Positions 16,801 through 25,053 of a stretch of DNA of 33,033 bases are shown piece after piece (position 1 is the stretch's first letter; the number at the start of each line of letters is the position of its first letter). Source of the DNA: an uncultured Bacteroidales bacterium (lineage in GTDB: Bacteria; Bacteroidota; Bacteroidia; Bacteroidales; F082); assembly GCA_900317055.1 (NCBI GenBank), contig ONFF01000029.1:1-33033 (forward strand). The letters are read 5' to 3'. The position numbers and the translations under genes were made by a program. Below the pieces are notes generated by a model. That model saw nothing but the letters and a program-made list of their open reading frames with translations, did no database searches and was not told where the DNA came from.

Positions 16801-19800
16801 TGCTGCAACTTCATCTCTGGCTGACGAATGAAAGCATTCACTGCATTGCAGACCGATTGGGCCAAATGCTGCATCAGGTCGTGGCTGTAGCGTCCGTTGT
16901 CATATTGTACACAGACACAGGGTTGATCCGTCTCATCATTAGTAATGTAGAAAGCGATACGGAACTTTGGCACATCCAACTCAAGACTCTCAACCTCAAG
17001 CGTTTGACCTTTGCAAACATAGTTACTGACCACACCCACTTGGTAGGCAAACATGATTTCAGCCGAGAGGTCGTAGTCGTTGGCGATTTGCGCAAAAGGA
17101 TAGTTTTCATGCCGCAAGGTCTCGTCAAAATTCTTACTAGTCTCGTTCAAGAACTCCATTACACTTTGTTCCCCAATAGTGGCGCTCAATGCTAATGTGT
17201 TGACGAACATGCCAATGGTGTTGCTGATACGGAGGTCCGAACGACCGTTGCTGATGGTAGTGATGCAGAGTTGCTCGTTGTTGGTGAAACGCGAAAGCGT
17301 ATAAAAAACTGCAGCAAGGGTGAGGTGGGCTGGCGTGAGGTTATGCAGACGGCAGAAGTTCTCAACCGCATTGAAATCCAGCTTTCCGATGACCGTTTCT
17401 GTGACACCTTGCTCCTTTGGATTGGTCAGGTCTGACGGAACCTCTGTCACACCTTCCACCTTACCCAGACGCTCTTGGAAGAAGTCTTTGGCAGCAGTGT
17501 GTTCTTCACTGTTTTCGGATGCTTTCTCGGCAGCGACAAAGTCGGCATAACTGAATGTTTCGACTTCAACCTCCTTGCCATTCATCAAGTCGCAAAGCTG
17601 GTTCATGAACAGGTCGAATGAGCCACCGTCGAAGACAAGATGGTGCACATCGGCCAAAAGGTAAACCCACTTCTCGGTGGTGACAATTTCCATGTGATAG
17701 AGCGGACCAAGTCTCAAGTTGAACGGCTTGACAAACTCCCGTTTGTATTGTTTGAAATCCGCCTCGCTATACTGACTCTTCACAATTTCGATAGTTTGAT
17801 CCAAGTCAACGGTTTGAATGATGTCAGAACCCGAACTTCCAAAATGAGCCCGCATCTGAGGATGCGCCTTAATGACGGTCTCCACGGCTTTTGCGAGCAG
17901 TGAGATGTCGGTATCCTTTGGGAAACGCACCAACGAAGGAATGTTATACAAGGTGGACTCTGGCTGCTTCATGCACTCCACATAAACACCCATTTGCGCA
18001 TAGGACAAGGGTATGTTACTCAATTCGGCATGTTTCTCCTCGCCAATCTCTTGTTTTCCAGTATCTTCGCTCATCAATTTGGCCAAAATCTCGTTCTCTA
18101 TGCTTTGCACCGTGCCGGTCTTGGCTAAAGTCTTGGAGTCCAATGTCACGCCAAAACGCTTGTTGATTTGGATGGCCAACTTGATGGCCATGATAGAGGT
18201 GAGTCCTGCATAACCCAAAACGGTAGTAACGCCAAAATTCTCGTTTCCAACGATTTGTGCGATAATGGCATGGATTTCCTTCTCCAACACATTCATCGGA
18301 ACATTGCCTCCCTCTTGGATAGCTGATTCAGCGGGCTTTTCGGGTTTCGGCAATGCCTTTTTGTCTACCTTTTGGTTCTGGTTCAAGGGAATACGGTCAA
18401 TCTGCATCGTCACGGCGGGAACCATGTAAGGTGGTTTCTCATCCATGATAAACGCATTAAGTTTTTGGATATCAACTTGTTGTTCGCTGACAACATAAGC
18501 TGCGATGAACTTTCCACCGCTTGGTTCATCGAAGGCTTGAACGGTGACCTCCTTGATCCCAGGGAATTGTCTAATAACGGCTTCTACCTCTTTCAATTCG
18601 ACACGGAAACCACGAATCTTCACCTGACCGTCCTTACGCCCAACAAACTCAATATCGCCAGAAGGCAGATAACGCACGATGTCGCCAGAGCGATAGACGC
18701 GATTGTATTTCTCCTCTTTGTCAAAAGGATTCTCGAGGTAGACTTCTGCAGTCTTTTCGGGACGGTTGAGATAGCCTCGCGTCACCTGTGGAGAAGCCAC
18801 CCAGAGTTCACCAGAGGCACCCACGGGCAGACGATGTCCATATTTATCAACGATATAGCACTTGATGTTGCGTTGTGCCTTGCCGATAGGAATGTTCTTG
18901 CGTTCCTCGGTCACATCAAAATTGGTGACATAACAAATGGACTCCGAAGGACCGTAGCCGTTAGCTACCACATAATTCTGAGGCGGCACCATAGAAGGCA
19001 ACTTTTCGCCACCCGTCAACAGGCGTTGCAGCGACTTGCACTCGAAATTGGTGGCAAACTGATAGGCCACTTGCGTCGTCATGAAGGAGTGCGTGATGCC
19101 ATTTTGCTCGAAATAGTCGTTCAAGGCCATCAAGTCGAGACGGATGTCTTCAGGAATGATGTGAAGCTCTGCGCCAATGGTCAAACTACCAAACAGTTCC
19201 TCAATTGATGCATCGAAACCAAAACTGGCATATGCTGCAATCTTGCTTTGCTCGGAAATGTTGTGACAAGCTTGGTGCATCAAGCAGAAAGCCACCACAT
19301 TACGGTGCTCGATTTGACATCCTTTAGGAACTCCAGTGGTGCCCGAAGTGTAAATCATAGTCATAAGGCTGTGCGCCGTAGGTGGGGTGATTTGCACATT
19401 TGTTTCAACGCTTTGGTTGAGGTCACGGGTGAGCAACACCTCGCCATGGTAAAACTCCACAAGCGGTAGCAACTCTTCATCGGCAATGAGCAATTTGGTG
19501 CCAGAATCCTTGATCATAAACTCCAATCGCTCGGTGGGATAGGACGGATCCAAAGGCTGATAGGCACAACCAGCCTTAAGTACACCTATGGAGGCAATGG
19601 CCATCCATTCGCAGCGCGGAATCAAAATGGCCACCACATCCTCGTTACACAAACCTTTGGCAGCTAATTGCTTGGCAATCTTGTCGCTGAGTTCGCCAAG
19701 TTCACGATAGGTGTATTGCTTGTCCTTGTAAACCACAGCCACTTTGTCGGGATGTTGCTCCACCTGTTTATTCAACATTGAGACGATGGTTTGGCTCTCA

Positions 19801-21083
19801 TCGTATTGGAAATCAGTTTCATTGAAACTATCCAAAAGACCTTGCTGTGCTTCCGAAACAACATGAATCTCTTTCAAAGGCATATTCATGTCAAGCATTT
19901 GGTTTATGACGGTCTCAAAACTCTCCAGCAATTGCTCGACAAAAGTTTCAGAATAACGGTGTGCATGATAGGAAAAGATTGCGTGAAAGCCTTCATCGGT
20001 TTGGAAAAGTTGAAACTCCAAAGGCTGGTTGGTCGTGTTGTCGGCCAACTGCTCAATGGTTAATAATTTATTGTTCAACTTCAAGTCACGGAACAGTTTT
20101 CCTTGATACACAAACATTTGATGCGTTTCAATTCCTTGCTCTCCACAAAAATCGGCATAGGAATACAGCGCGTGTTTGCGGGTTTCCTTCGTGGTTAATG
20201 TACCTTGTTCAAGCAAGTCGCCCACGGTCATATCGTCCTTAATGTTGAAGTAGGCAGGCACAGTGCTCACATACATGCCAAGGCTTTGGGTTAAATGGTA
20301 GTCGCCACGACCATGCCAAATGGTGGAAAACAGCACTTGCTCATCGCCCGTGTAACGCGACATCAGAAGGGCATATGCCGAAGTGAAGTAGCCGCCCAAA
20401 CCCACATTGTTTTCCTTGCAAAATCTCTCGATGGCCTTTGCATCCACTTTCAGCTGCCTTTCGATGGTGTTGCTGCGGAAAGCCGTTTCATCCAAATCGG
20501 GCTGCAAAAGGGTATCCACCTCGTCGCAAAAGAAGTGTTCACGATACCAATTTTGGTCGTTTTTCCAAAGCTCTCCTTGCCGTTGCTGGTATTCATCGAG
20601 CGCGAAATCAATGGATGAAACAGGCTCGTTGTCAACGGGTTTCCCTTGATAGGCATTGTCAATATCTTGCAACAAAATCCGAAATGAGGCTCCATCGAAA
20701 ACGATGTGGTGGAACTGGAAATAGATATATTTGGCCTCAGACGAACTCAACAGCTTGAAATAGAGCAGTTGGCTACCGTCAAAAGCCATCTTCTTGTAAA
20801 GTTTCGGCTTCTCGGCTTCAATGTCATTGACGGCTTCTATCTGAATATCGAATTCTTGTGCTTCAATATATTGCTCCGGGATGCCTTCTTCGTTCACTTT
20901 CACACGACAATTGGCGTAAGGGTGAGCCTCCAAAGCCTTGAGAATGGCCATTTTAAGCCGTTCAAGGTCAATGTCTTTGCTAAGGGTGAAAAGATAAGAA
21001 AGTTGGTACAAGTCGCTTTCCGGATTGTTCATACACTCCGCATATATGCCGACTTGGGATTGAGTTAATGGTGCGGTTTTCAT
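13821..21083 (-). CDS. Dimodular NRPS, C-A-T-C-A-T-reductase
   Basis: This 2420-residue synthetase has, in order: condensation domain 1 (HHIVFDG at 125-131), adenylation 1 (YTSGTTGVPKG from 578, NGYGPSE from 708, YRSGD near 798, NQNQKVDKK near 901), carrier 1 (Ser963 in AGLTSIM), condensation 2 (HHLVFDG at 1147-1153), adenylation 2 (YTSGSTGTPKG from 1601, NGYGPTE from 1731), carrier 2 (Ser1983 in LGGTSLM) and a terminal NAD(P)H thioester reductase (GATGFLG at 2064-2070, YAHSK at 2218-2222). All core motifs look intact. A reductase instead of a thioesterase predicts release as an aldehyde or alcohol; dipeptide aldehydes of this type can cyclise to pyrazinones, as reported for gut NRPS clusters. 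A condensation domain before the first adenylation domain suggests N-acylation of the first residue. Substrates are not assigned. No phosphopantetheinyl transferase is in the window. The porin gene lies 6 bp upstream. Confidence 0.95.
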   Translation of the reverse strand: MKTAPLTQSQVGIYAECMNNPESDLYQLSYLFTLSKDIDLERLKMAILKALEAHPYANCRVKVNEEGIPEQYIEAQEFDIQIEAVNDIEAEKPKLYKKMAFDGSQLLYFKLLSSSEAKYIYFQFHHIVFDGASFRILLQDIDNAYQGKPVDNEPVSSIDFALDEYQQRQGELWKNDQNWYREHFFCDEVDTLLQPDLDETAFRSNTIERQLKVDAKAIERFCKENNVGLGGYFTSAYALLMSRYTGDEQVLFSTIWHGRGDYHLTQSLGMYVSTVPAYFNIKDDMTVGDLLEQGTLTTKETRKHALYSYADFCGEQGIETHQMFVYQGKLFRDLKLNNKLLTIEQLADNTTNQPLEFQLFQTDEGFHAIFSYHAHRYSETFVEQLLESFETVINQMLDMNMPLKEIHVVSEAQQGLLDSFNETDFQYDESQTIVSMLNKQVEQHPDKVAVVYKDKQYTYRELGELSDKIAKQLAAKGLCNEDVVAILIPRCEWMAIASIGVLKAGCAYQPLDPSYPTERLEFMIKDSGTKLLIADEELLPLVEFYHGEVLLTRDLNQSVETNVQITPPTAHSLMTMIYTSGTTGVPKGCQIEHRNVVAFCLMHQACHNISEQSKIAAYASFGFDASIEELFGSLTIGAELHIIPEDIRLDLMALNDYFEQNGITHSFMTTQVAYQFATNFECKSLQRLLTGGEKLPSMVPPQNYVVANGYGPSESICYVTNFDVTEERKNIPIGKAQRNIKCYIVDKYGHRLPVGASGELWVASPQVTRGYLNRPEKTAEVYLENPFDKEEKYNRVYRSGDIVRYLPSGDIEFVGRKDGQVKIRGFRVELKEVEAVIRQFPGIKEVTVQAFDEPSGGKFIAAYVVSEQQVDIQKLNAFIMDEKPPYMVPAVTMQIDRIPLNQNQKVDKKALPKPEKPAESAIQEGGNVPMNVLEKEIHAIIAQIVGNENFGVTTVLGYAGLTSIMAIKLAIQINKRFGVTLDSKTLAKTGTVQSIENEILAKLMSEDTGKQEIGEEKHAELSNIPLSYAQMGVYVECMKQPESTLYNIPSLVRFPKDTDISLLAKAVETVIKAHPQMRAHFGSSGSDIIQTVDLDQTIEIVKSQYSEADFKQYKREFVKPFNLRLGPLYHMEIVTTEKWVYLLADVHHLVFDGGSFDLFMNQLCDLMNGKEVEVETFSYADFVAAEKASENSEEHTAAKDFFQERLGKVEGVTEVPSDLTNPKEQGVTETVIGKLDFNAVENFCRLHNLTPAHLTLAAVFYTLSRFTNNEQLCITTISNGRSDLRISNTIGMFVNTLALSATIGEQSVMEFLNETSKNFDETLRHENYPFAQIANDYDLSAEIMFAYQVGVVSNYVCKGQTLEVESLELDVPKFRIAFYITNDETDQPCVCVQYDNGRYSHDLMQHLAQSVCNAVNAFIRQPEMKLQQVSLLDAEQTAVLDGFNQTDVPYDDTQTIISLFRRQVAETPDNLAVVYHDKQFTYREIDEISERIANYLVKQGLGNEDVVSVLIPRCEWMAIASLGVLKAGCAYQPLDPSYPSERLNFMMKDADAKLLIADEELRPLVNEYQGKVLLTKDIDTLPDAKPIKADISPSSLFIMLYTSGSTGTPKGCQLEHRNLVAFCHWYQRHYGLTANDKVAAYASYGFDACMMDLYPALTCGACVHIIGEDIRLNLPDLNDYFNAQGITHSFITTQVGYQFATNVENHSLRCFAVGGEKLSALNPPTNYKMYNGYGPTECTIFTTNYWVKDYELDIPIGKPLDNLRLYIVDKQFNRLPIGAAGELWVSGPQVSRGYLNRPEKTAETYLKNPFCDDPKHDRVYRTGDIVRYLSDGNIQFVGRKDGQVKIRGFRIEMKEVEAVIRQFPGIKDVTVQAFDYENGGKYIAAYIVSDEKVDIKQLNAFIGQQKPPYMIPAATMQIDSIPLNQNQKVNRKALPAPVIQAADREYVAPVNDIEKLFCKIFSDILSMDKIGATDNFFELGGTSLMVTRVIIEADKSGHHIAYGDVFANPTPRQLANFLAGGAADEDDEARNYNYGPINTVLESNTIQAFRDGECQPIGNALITGATGFLGIHVLKELIDRDDVPVIWCMVRAENEEKAERRLKGMLYYYFSKNYNELFGNRLRVINGDVTQEIKVDGKVDTVFNCAAVVKHFSKGTEIEDVNVGGASHCVRFCLLNNARLIHISTYSTAGMSINGMPPEDTVYTEQKLYFGQNLGNQYAHSKFISERVVLDAVALHKLNAKVMRVGNLAPRSTDGEFQINFQTNSSMGRIRVYEMLGCYPYEMTDSPMEFSPINEVAKAIVLLSETPQSCCLFHPFNNHYVHFGDVLAELSQIGNAPQQVENEVFNEALEAAKQDPEKAKRLSSLLAYQDMAHGQKAVMIPTDNQYTTQVLYRLGFRWSSTSWDYVDQMLVTIGGFGYFD

Positions 21084-21089
21084 ATTAGA

Positions 21090-22412
21090 TTATTTTTTGT
21101 CTTGCCATGTGGTTGTATAAAGTTTTGGTGTAATGGACAACATCAGCCAACCCCAACTCATCCTTCGCCTTTCATCGAGTTGCTGTAGGGTGGCCATGGT
21201 GTCGGTACCAATCAAATAGGAGTAGCCTGCCGATAGTCTAATATCATCGGAGAAGGCATAACTGGCCTTGATCTCCAAATCGTGACCAAGGGTCTTTGAA
21301 GGAATTCTTTCCAGATTGGTCGTGATGGCATAATAATGGTACGATAAGTCAACATTCAACTTTTTGATTGGATTAATAGTGCCGCCGAAATATAGCATCT
21401 GAAGACCGGGCGTGTAGTTACCGACAAAACTGTCGAGGTAGAAAAAGTCCATCGCTCCATAAAAGTCGTGGTGCGAGCCATAAATGGCATTGAAGCCTCT
21501 GATTGTGTCGTGCAAGGCCATTCCTATAGCGCCATGAGGAGGCAACGCAAAAAACTTATCGCCACTCAAATAGTCATAGCCGGCATAGAGGGAATAAATA
21601 CCTGGGGAGTAAACCACTTTTGTGCTACCCATGAAAGCTCTGATAGGGACACCATCTTCCTGCTTGCCCATCTGGTAATAGAACGATCCCGTTAGTTTCC
21701 ATTGTTTGGGAGTAATAGTCAAATAAGTACCCAACAGCTGCTGGTAATAGGTGTTGGGGTGCTCTGTGTCAGTGCTTTGCATACCGACATTCATAAGCAA
21801 CAAAGACGCGCCGAACAACGATATTGGCGTATCATAGTGATACCAAAGTGTTTGCATCGACTTGTGAGGCTGAATGCCGTCAGAGTAATAGGTGTTGCCT
21901 GTATCAGGGTTGTCGGCGTTTTGGTTGTAGGATAAAATAAGGTGTACCTTGTGGCCGTAGCCTTCGTAGCCAAACTTCAGCACATCGTGGGTGGGGGCAG
22001 TCATTGTCCAATCATCATAACCCAAGATGCGTTCGTCGTCATAATTCAGAATCTGACGGCCGATTTTGGCAAAAAAGCCGTTTTCCGATTTCACCAAAGC
22101 CCAAGCTTCGGCAAGACCCAAACCACCAACAGCCTGACCCCAAACGCCCGCTTGTTTTGGCGAAAGCCGCAACTCGAGCCATGAACGCTTATAGTCGAAA
22201 TCAAGTTGGTATGAGCCTAAGATAAAATTGGCCATACGGTCGTTATCTATGCTGTCGGCCTTAAATCCTCCAATGCGTAGTTCGCCACGGGAATTCAATT
22301 TGGCACCTATTGTAAACTCGTTGTCGGCTTCCTGTGCTTTAAGTCCAATCGCAAACGATAAAGCTATCACCATGCAAAACCATTTTGCAGGTTGGTTGAA
22401 ATAGAGTTTCAT
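21090..22412 (-). CDS. Outer-membrane beta-barrel, alginate-export/porin-like
   Basis: This 440-residue protein has an N-terminal signal peptide (to about residue 26, ...IGLKAQ) followed by alternating beta-strand pattern throughout: GAKLNSRGELRIGGF, FDYKRSWLELRLSPKQAGVWGQ, FFAKIGRQILNYDDERILGYDDWTM, KLTGSFYYQMG, LNVDLSYHYYAI, IRLSAGYSYLIG. The KIGRQ..YDDERILG.DW segment is typical of alginate-export-like barrels of Bacteroidetes. It should sit in the outer membrane. Its start is 16 bp after the STAS gene stop and its stop is 6 bp before the NRPS start, so it probably shares their transcript. A role in releasing or taking up the NRPS product is conceivable but only inferred from position. Confidence 0.8.
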   Translation of the reverse strand: MKLYFNQPAKWFCMVIALSFAIGLKAQEADNEFTIGAKLNSRGELRIGGFKADSIDNDRMANFILGSYQLDFDYKRSWLELRLSPKQAGVWGQAVGGLGLAEAWALVKSENGFFAKIGRQILNYDDERILGYDDWTMTAPTHDVLKFGYEGYGHKVHLILSYNQNADNPDTGNTYYSDGIQPHKSMQTLWYHYDTPISLFGASLLLMNVGMQSTDTEHPNTYYQQLLGTYLTITPKQWKLTGSFYYQMGKQEDGVPIRAFMGSTKVVYSPGIYSLYAGYDYLSGDKFFALPPHGAIGMALHDTIRGFNAIYGSHHDFYGAMDFFYLDSFVGNYTPGLQMLYFGGTINPIKKLNVDLSYHYYAITTNLERIPSKTLGHDLEIKASYAFSDDIRLSAGYSYLIGTDTMATLQQLDERRRMSWGWLMLSITPKLYTTTWQDKK

Positions 22413-22428
22413 ATGTACTTAATTATGA

Positions 22429-22731
22429 TTATTGTATCTCAAAAAGGTCGATGAAGCCCGTCATCTTGAAGACTTCCTTGATTTCATCGTTGAGGTTCTT
22501 CAAAACGACATGGTTGTCTTTCGCCTTGGCACTTTTCAGCAAACCTAAAAGAATGCGCAAGCCGCTGGAAGCGATGTATTCCAACTTTGTGCAGTCGATG
22601 GTGATTTCCTTTCCGTTGAGTTCGTACAAAGGTTGCATGGCTTGTTCAACCTCCATAGCATGAGCAGTGTCGAGTTCGCCTTCAAGGGCAACGATGTACT
22701 TTCCTTCTAATTCTGTGATAGTTGTATTCAT
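22429..22731 (-). CDS. STAS-domain anti-sigma factor antagonist
   Basis: This 100-residue protein is a single STAS domain of the SpoIIAA/RsbV type. ALEGELDTAHAMEVEQ opens the fold and IDCTKLEYIASSGLRILL carries the phosphorylatable serine loop (Ser55/Ser56). Such proteins bind an anti-sigma kinase when dephosphorylated, releasing a sigma factor or other partner. A matching PP2C phosphatase/HATPase fusion is encoded just upstream on the same strand, beyond a terminator, and the porin and NRPS genes follow. I saw no convincing TAnnTTTG promoter in the 117-bp gap upstream. Confidence 0.9.
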   Translation of the reverse strand: MNTTITELEGKYIVALEGELDTAHAMEVEQAMQPLYELNGKEITIDCTKLEYIASSGLRILLGLLKSAKAKDNHVVLKNLNDEIKEVFKMTGFIDLFEIQ

Positions 22732-22810
22732 AGTATGCTTCTATATTTGTTTGTTGAAATCAAAATAAACTCAAAAAAGGCTCATAATTTGAGAAATTGC
22801 AAATAAACAA

Positions 22811-22845
22811 AAAAAAATCCACTCCCTTGAAAGAAGTGGATAGAT
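22811..22845 (-). terminator. Terminator after the PP2C/HATPase gene
   Basis: On the - strand, ATCCACT (22835-22841 complement) pairs with AGTGGAT (22817-22823 complement) around an 11-base loop and is followed by a run of T (the A-run at about 22808-22817 on the + strand). It begins 4-8 bases after the stop of the phosphatase gene and separates it from the STAS-porin-NRPS set. Confidence 0.75.
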
Positions 22846-22848
22846 TTT

Positions 22849-25047
22849 TCAACCGTATATTTTCTCCAATCGAAGAATGTTTTTGCCTTCAACGCGCTCG
22901 TAGTTGATGCTGTCCATCAGATTACGGACGAGCAGGATGCCCAAACCGCCGATGGGACGCTCATCTACCGTTAGCGTTGTATCGGCCTTGCTGACCGCTG
23001 TTGGGTCGAACTCGGCACCCGAATCGATGATGATGAAACGTATCCTTTCCTGATCAGCCTCAATAGTTACATTTATATCTCCCTCTGTGCCATGAGGATA
23101 GGCATATTCGATAACATTTGTTGCGGCCTCCTCAATGGCTAACTTAACCTTGTTGGCAAGCCCGCTTTCCAAGTTCAGGGTTGCTGTAGCCGACTTCACA
23201 AAAGCATTGAGCTTCGTGATTTCGCTCACCTTATTCATTATAAGAAGTGTGTCGCGGAAAATGACAGGCTTTTCCTTGGGCGTATATTGGATGGCCAGCA
23301 AAGTGAGATCATCGCTCTGTTCAGCACCATCGACGAATTCCGCAACTTTTTCCTTCATCTCATGGATAAGGAAATCAGGTGTAATAGATTTATCTTCAAC
23401 ACTTTTCCTCAAAATCGACTCTAAACGCTTTGCTCCAAACTGTTCGTGGCTTTCGTTCTTGGCTTCAGTCAAACCATCGGTAAAAAGGAACAAGGTTTCG
23501 TTAAGTGACAAGGTCATTTCTTGGACATCATAAAGCATGTCGTCCATTACGCCCAAAGGCAGATTGGGTTTGGCTTGGATGCTCCTAAAAGTTTTACTAA
23601 TGACATACGGAAGGTCGTGTCCAGCATTACTGAAGCGCAATCGTCCTGTGGGCAGGTCAAGCACACCGATGAAGAAGGTTACGAACATGTTCTGCTCATT
23701 GCGTTGGCAAGTAGTCTCATTCAATGCATGCATGATGCGCGCAGGATTGGTCTCGTGCGCTGATATTGAACGGAATAAGGTGTGTATAACAGCCATCACT
23801 AAAGCAGCAGGAACGCCTTTTCCACTCACATCACCGATACAGAAAAACAGTTTTTCGTCGCGGATGAAATGGTCGTATAGGTCTCCACCAACCATTTTAG
23901 CGGGGTCGAGCGAGCCGACTACATTGCAGTCATCTCGCATAGCGATTTCATCAACTTTGGGCAACATGTCCATTTGGATTTTCCGTGCGATATTCAACTC
24001 ACTGTCAATGTGTTCCCGTTCCAAAGTGGCTTGTTGCAGTTTGGAAATGTTCTTGGCGGAACGCTGAATGATGAAGGCGAGAATCAGCAGACCGGCCAAG
24101 GTCAAAAACAGGTTTCGCCAGCTCATTTTTAGCAAAGGCTCAAAAACCTCGTCATCGTAATTGACGACAGCGATTCTCCATGGTTTTAGGCTTTTTGGGG
24201 AACTGTAAAAAACACTACCCTTTGAGCCGTCCTCTTTGTCGATAAAGGACAAAAGCGTGGAATTTCCCGAAGAACTCACATGACGTTGCAGGCTGCTGTC
24301 GTTAATCATGGCCACAGTCTCTTTCGCAAGCTGGTGCGAGTTTCCGCTTTCCTTAGGACCGCAAATCAACTTGCCTTCACCCGAAATCAGGATGTCGTAG
24401 GAAGAAGGAAACATGTGTCTGGCATTCAGCATATTGCCAAGCCATTCAGATTCCAAATCAACACCAACGACACCTGCTATGCGTCCCGATGCATCATAAA
24501 CAGGAAAAGTATATGTGATAAGCGTCACATTCGGGTCGTCTTCATCTAAATAAGGTTCGCTCCAAAAAGAGGAGTCTTTTTCAACCGAAACGGTGAAATA
24601 TATGTTTTTGGAATAGTCATGCTCCTCAGAACCAAGTTGATATGTTTCAACCACCTCGCCCCGACGCACGGTATAAGGCTCAAACAGACGGCCCTTTTCG
24701 GGATAATAATCGGGCAACATAGCAATGCAGCAACCATCGAAATTTGGGTTTTGTTCGACGAAACGGCGTGTGACGGCAAACAAGGAATCAGGATATGGGA
24801 GGATCTGCTCGAATTCCCAGCGGCGGTTCCGAAGCGCAAGTTCCACATCCTCTAGCGCGTGTTTAGCAGACAAGGCTTTGACCACCAATTCCATCTCTGC
24901 ATTATTCTCCAAGTCGATTCGGATTTGATTGCGCGAAAAATACTGCTGGATGCCCGAAATCAATAGCATAAGTACCGCTGCTGTGATGAGAATAGCGATA
25001 CTGGCCTTGTTACGGACTTTTTTCGATGTAGTGCTCTTCTTGCTCAT
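22849..25047 (-). CDS. Sensor with PP2C phosphatase and HATPase domains (RsbU/RsbW fusion)
   Basis: This 732-residue membrane protein begins with TM1 (about 15-37), a large extracytoplasmic Cache-like sensor (about 38-310; FPVYDASGRIAGVVGVDL is typical), TM2 (about 312-328) and a short helix. A SpoIIE-type PP2C phosphatase follows with its metal-binding motifs: VGGDLYD (387-393), GDVSGKGVPA (405-414), NAGHDLP (474-480), FTDGLTEA (522-529), SDDLTLL (578-584). A C-terminal HATPase of the anti-sigma kinase type has an N-box EEAATNVIEYAY (639-650), DSGAEFDP (675-682) and GGLGILLVRNLMD (700-712). It thus joins in one chain the phosphatase and kinase of a partner-switching module; the nearby STAS protein is the natural substrate. 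It starts 6 bp after mnmE. Confidence 0.93.
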   Translation of the reverse strand: MSKKSTTSKKVRNKASIAILITAAVLMLLISGIQQYFSRNQIRIDLENNAEMELVVKALSAKHALEDVELALRNRRWEFEQILPYPDSLFAVTRRFVEQNPNFDGCCIAMLPDYYPEKGRLFEPYTVRRGEVVETYQLGSEEHDYSKNIYFTVSVEKDSSFWSEPYLDEDDPNVTLITYTFPVYDASGRIAGVVGVDLESEWLGNMLNARHMFPSSYDILISGEGKLICGPKESGNSHQLAKETVAMINDSSLQRHVSSSGNSTLLSFIDKEDGSKGSVFYSSPKSLKPWRIAVVNYDDEVFEPLLKMSWRNLFLTLAGLLILAFIIQRSAKNISKLQQATLEREHIDSELNIARKIQMDMLPKVDEIAMRDDCNVVGSLDPAKMVGGDLYDHFIRDEKLFFCIGDVSGKGVPAALVMAVIHTLFRSISAHETNPARIMHALNETTCQRNEQNMFVTFFIGVLDLPTGRLRFSNAGHDLPYVISKTFRSIQAKPNLPLGVMDDMLYDVQEMTLSLNETLFLFTDGLTEAKNESHEQFGAKRLESILRKSVEDKSITPDFLIHEMKEKVAEFVDGAEQSDDLTLLAIQYTPKEKPVIFRDTLLIMNKVSEITKLNAFVKSATATLNLESGLANKVKLAIEEAATNVIEYAYPHGTEGDINVTIEADQERIRFIIIDSGAEFDPTAVSKADTTLTVDERPIGGLGILLVRNLMDSINYERVEGKNILRLEKIYG

Positions 25048-25053
25048 AATCCA

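Noticed and set aside
14298-19208. Long + strand open frames (14298-14963, 15087-15962, 18372-19208) opposite the NRPS
   Set aside because: They mirror conserved NRPS motifs in antisense and occur at equivalent places in both modules, as expected for shadows of repeated domains.
22732-22848. TTATTTTG upstream of the STAS gene as a -7 element
   Set aside because: It has one base too few between TA and TTG to match TAnnTTTG, and no -33 element at a fitting distance; too weak to report as a promoter.
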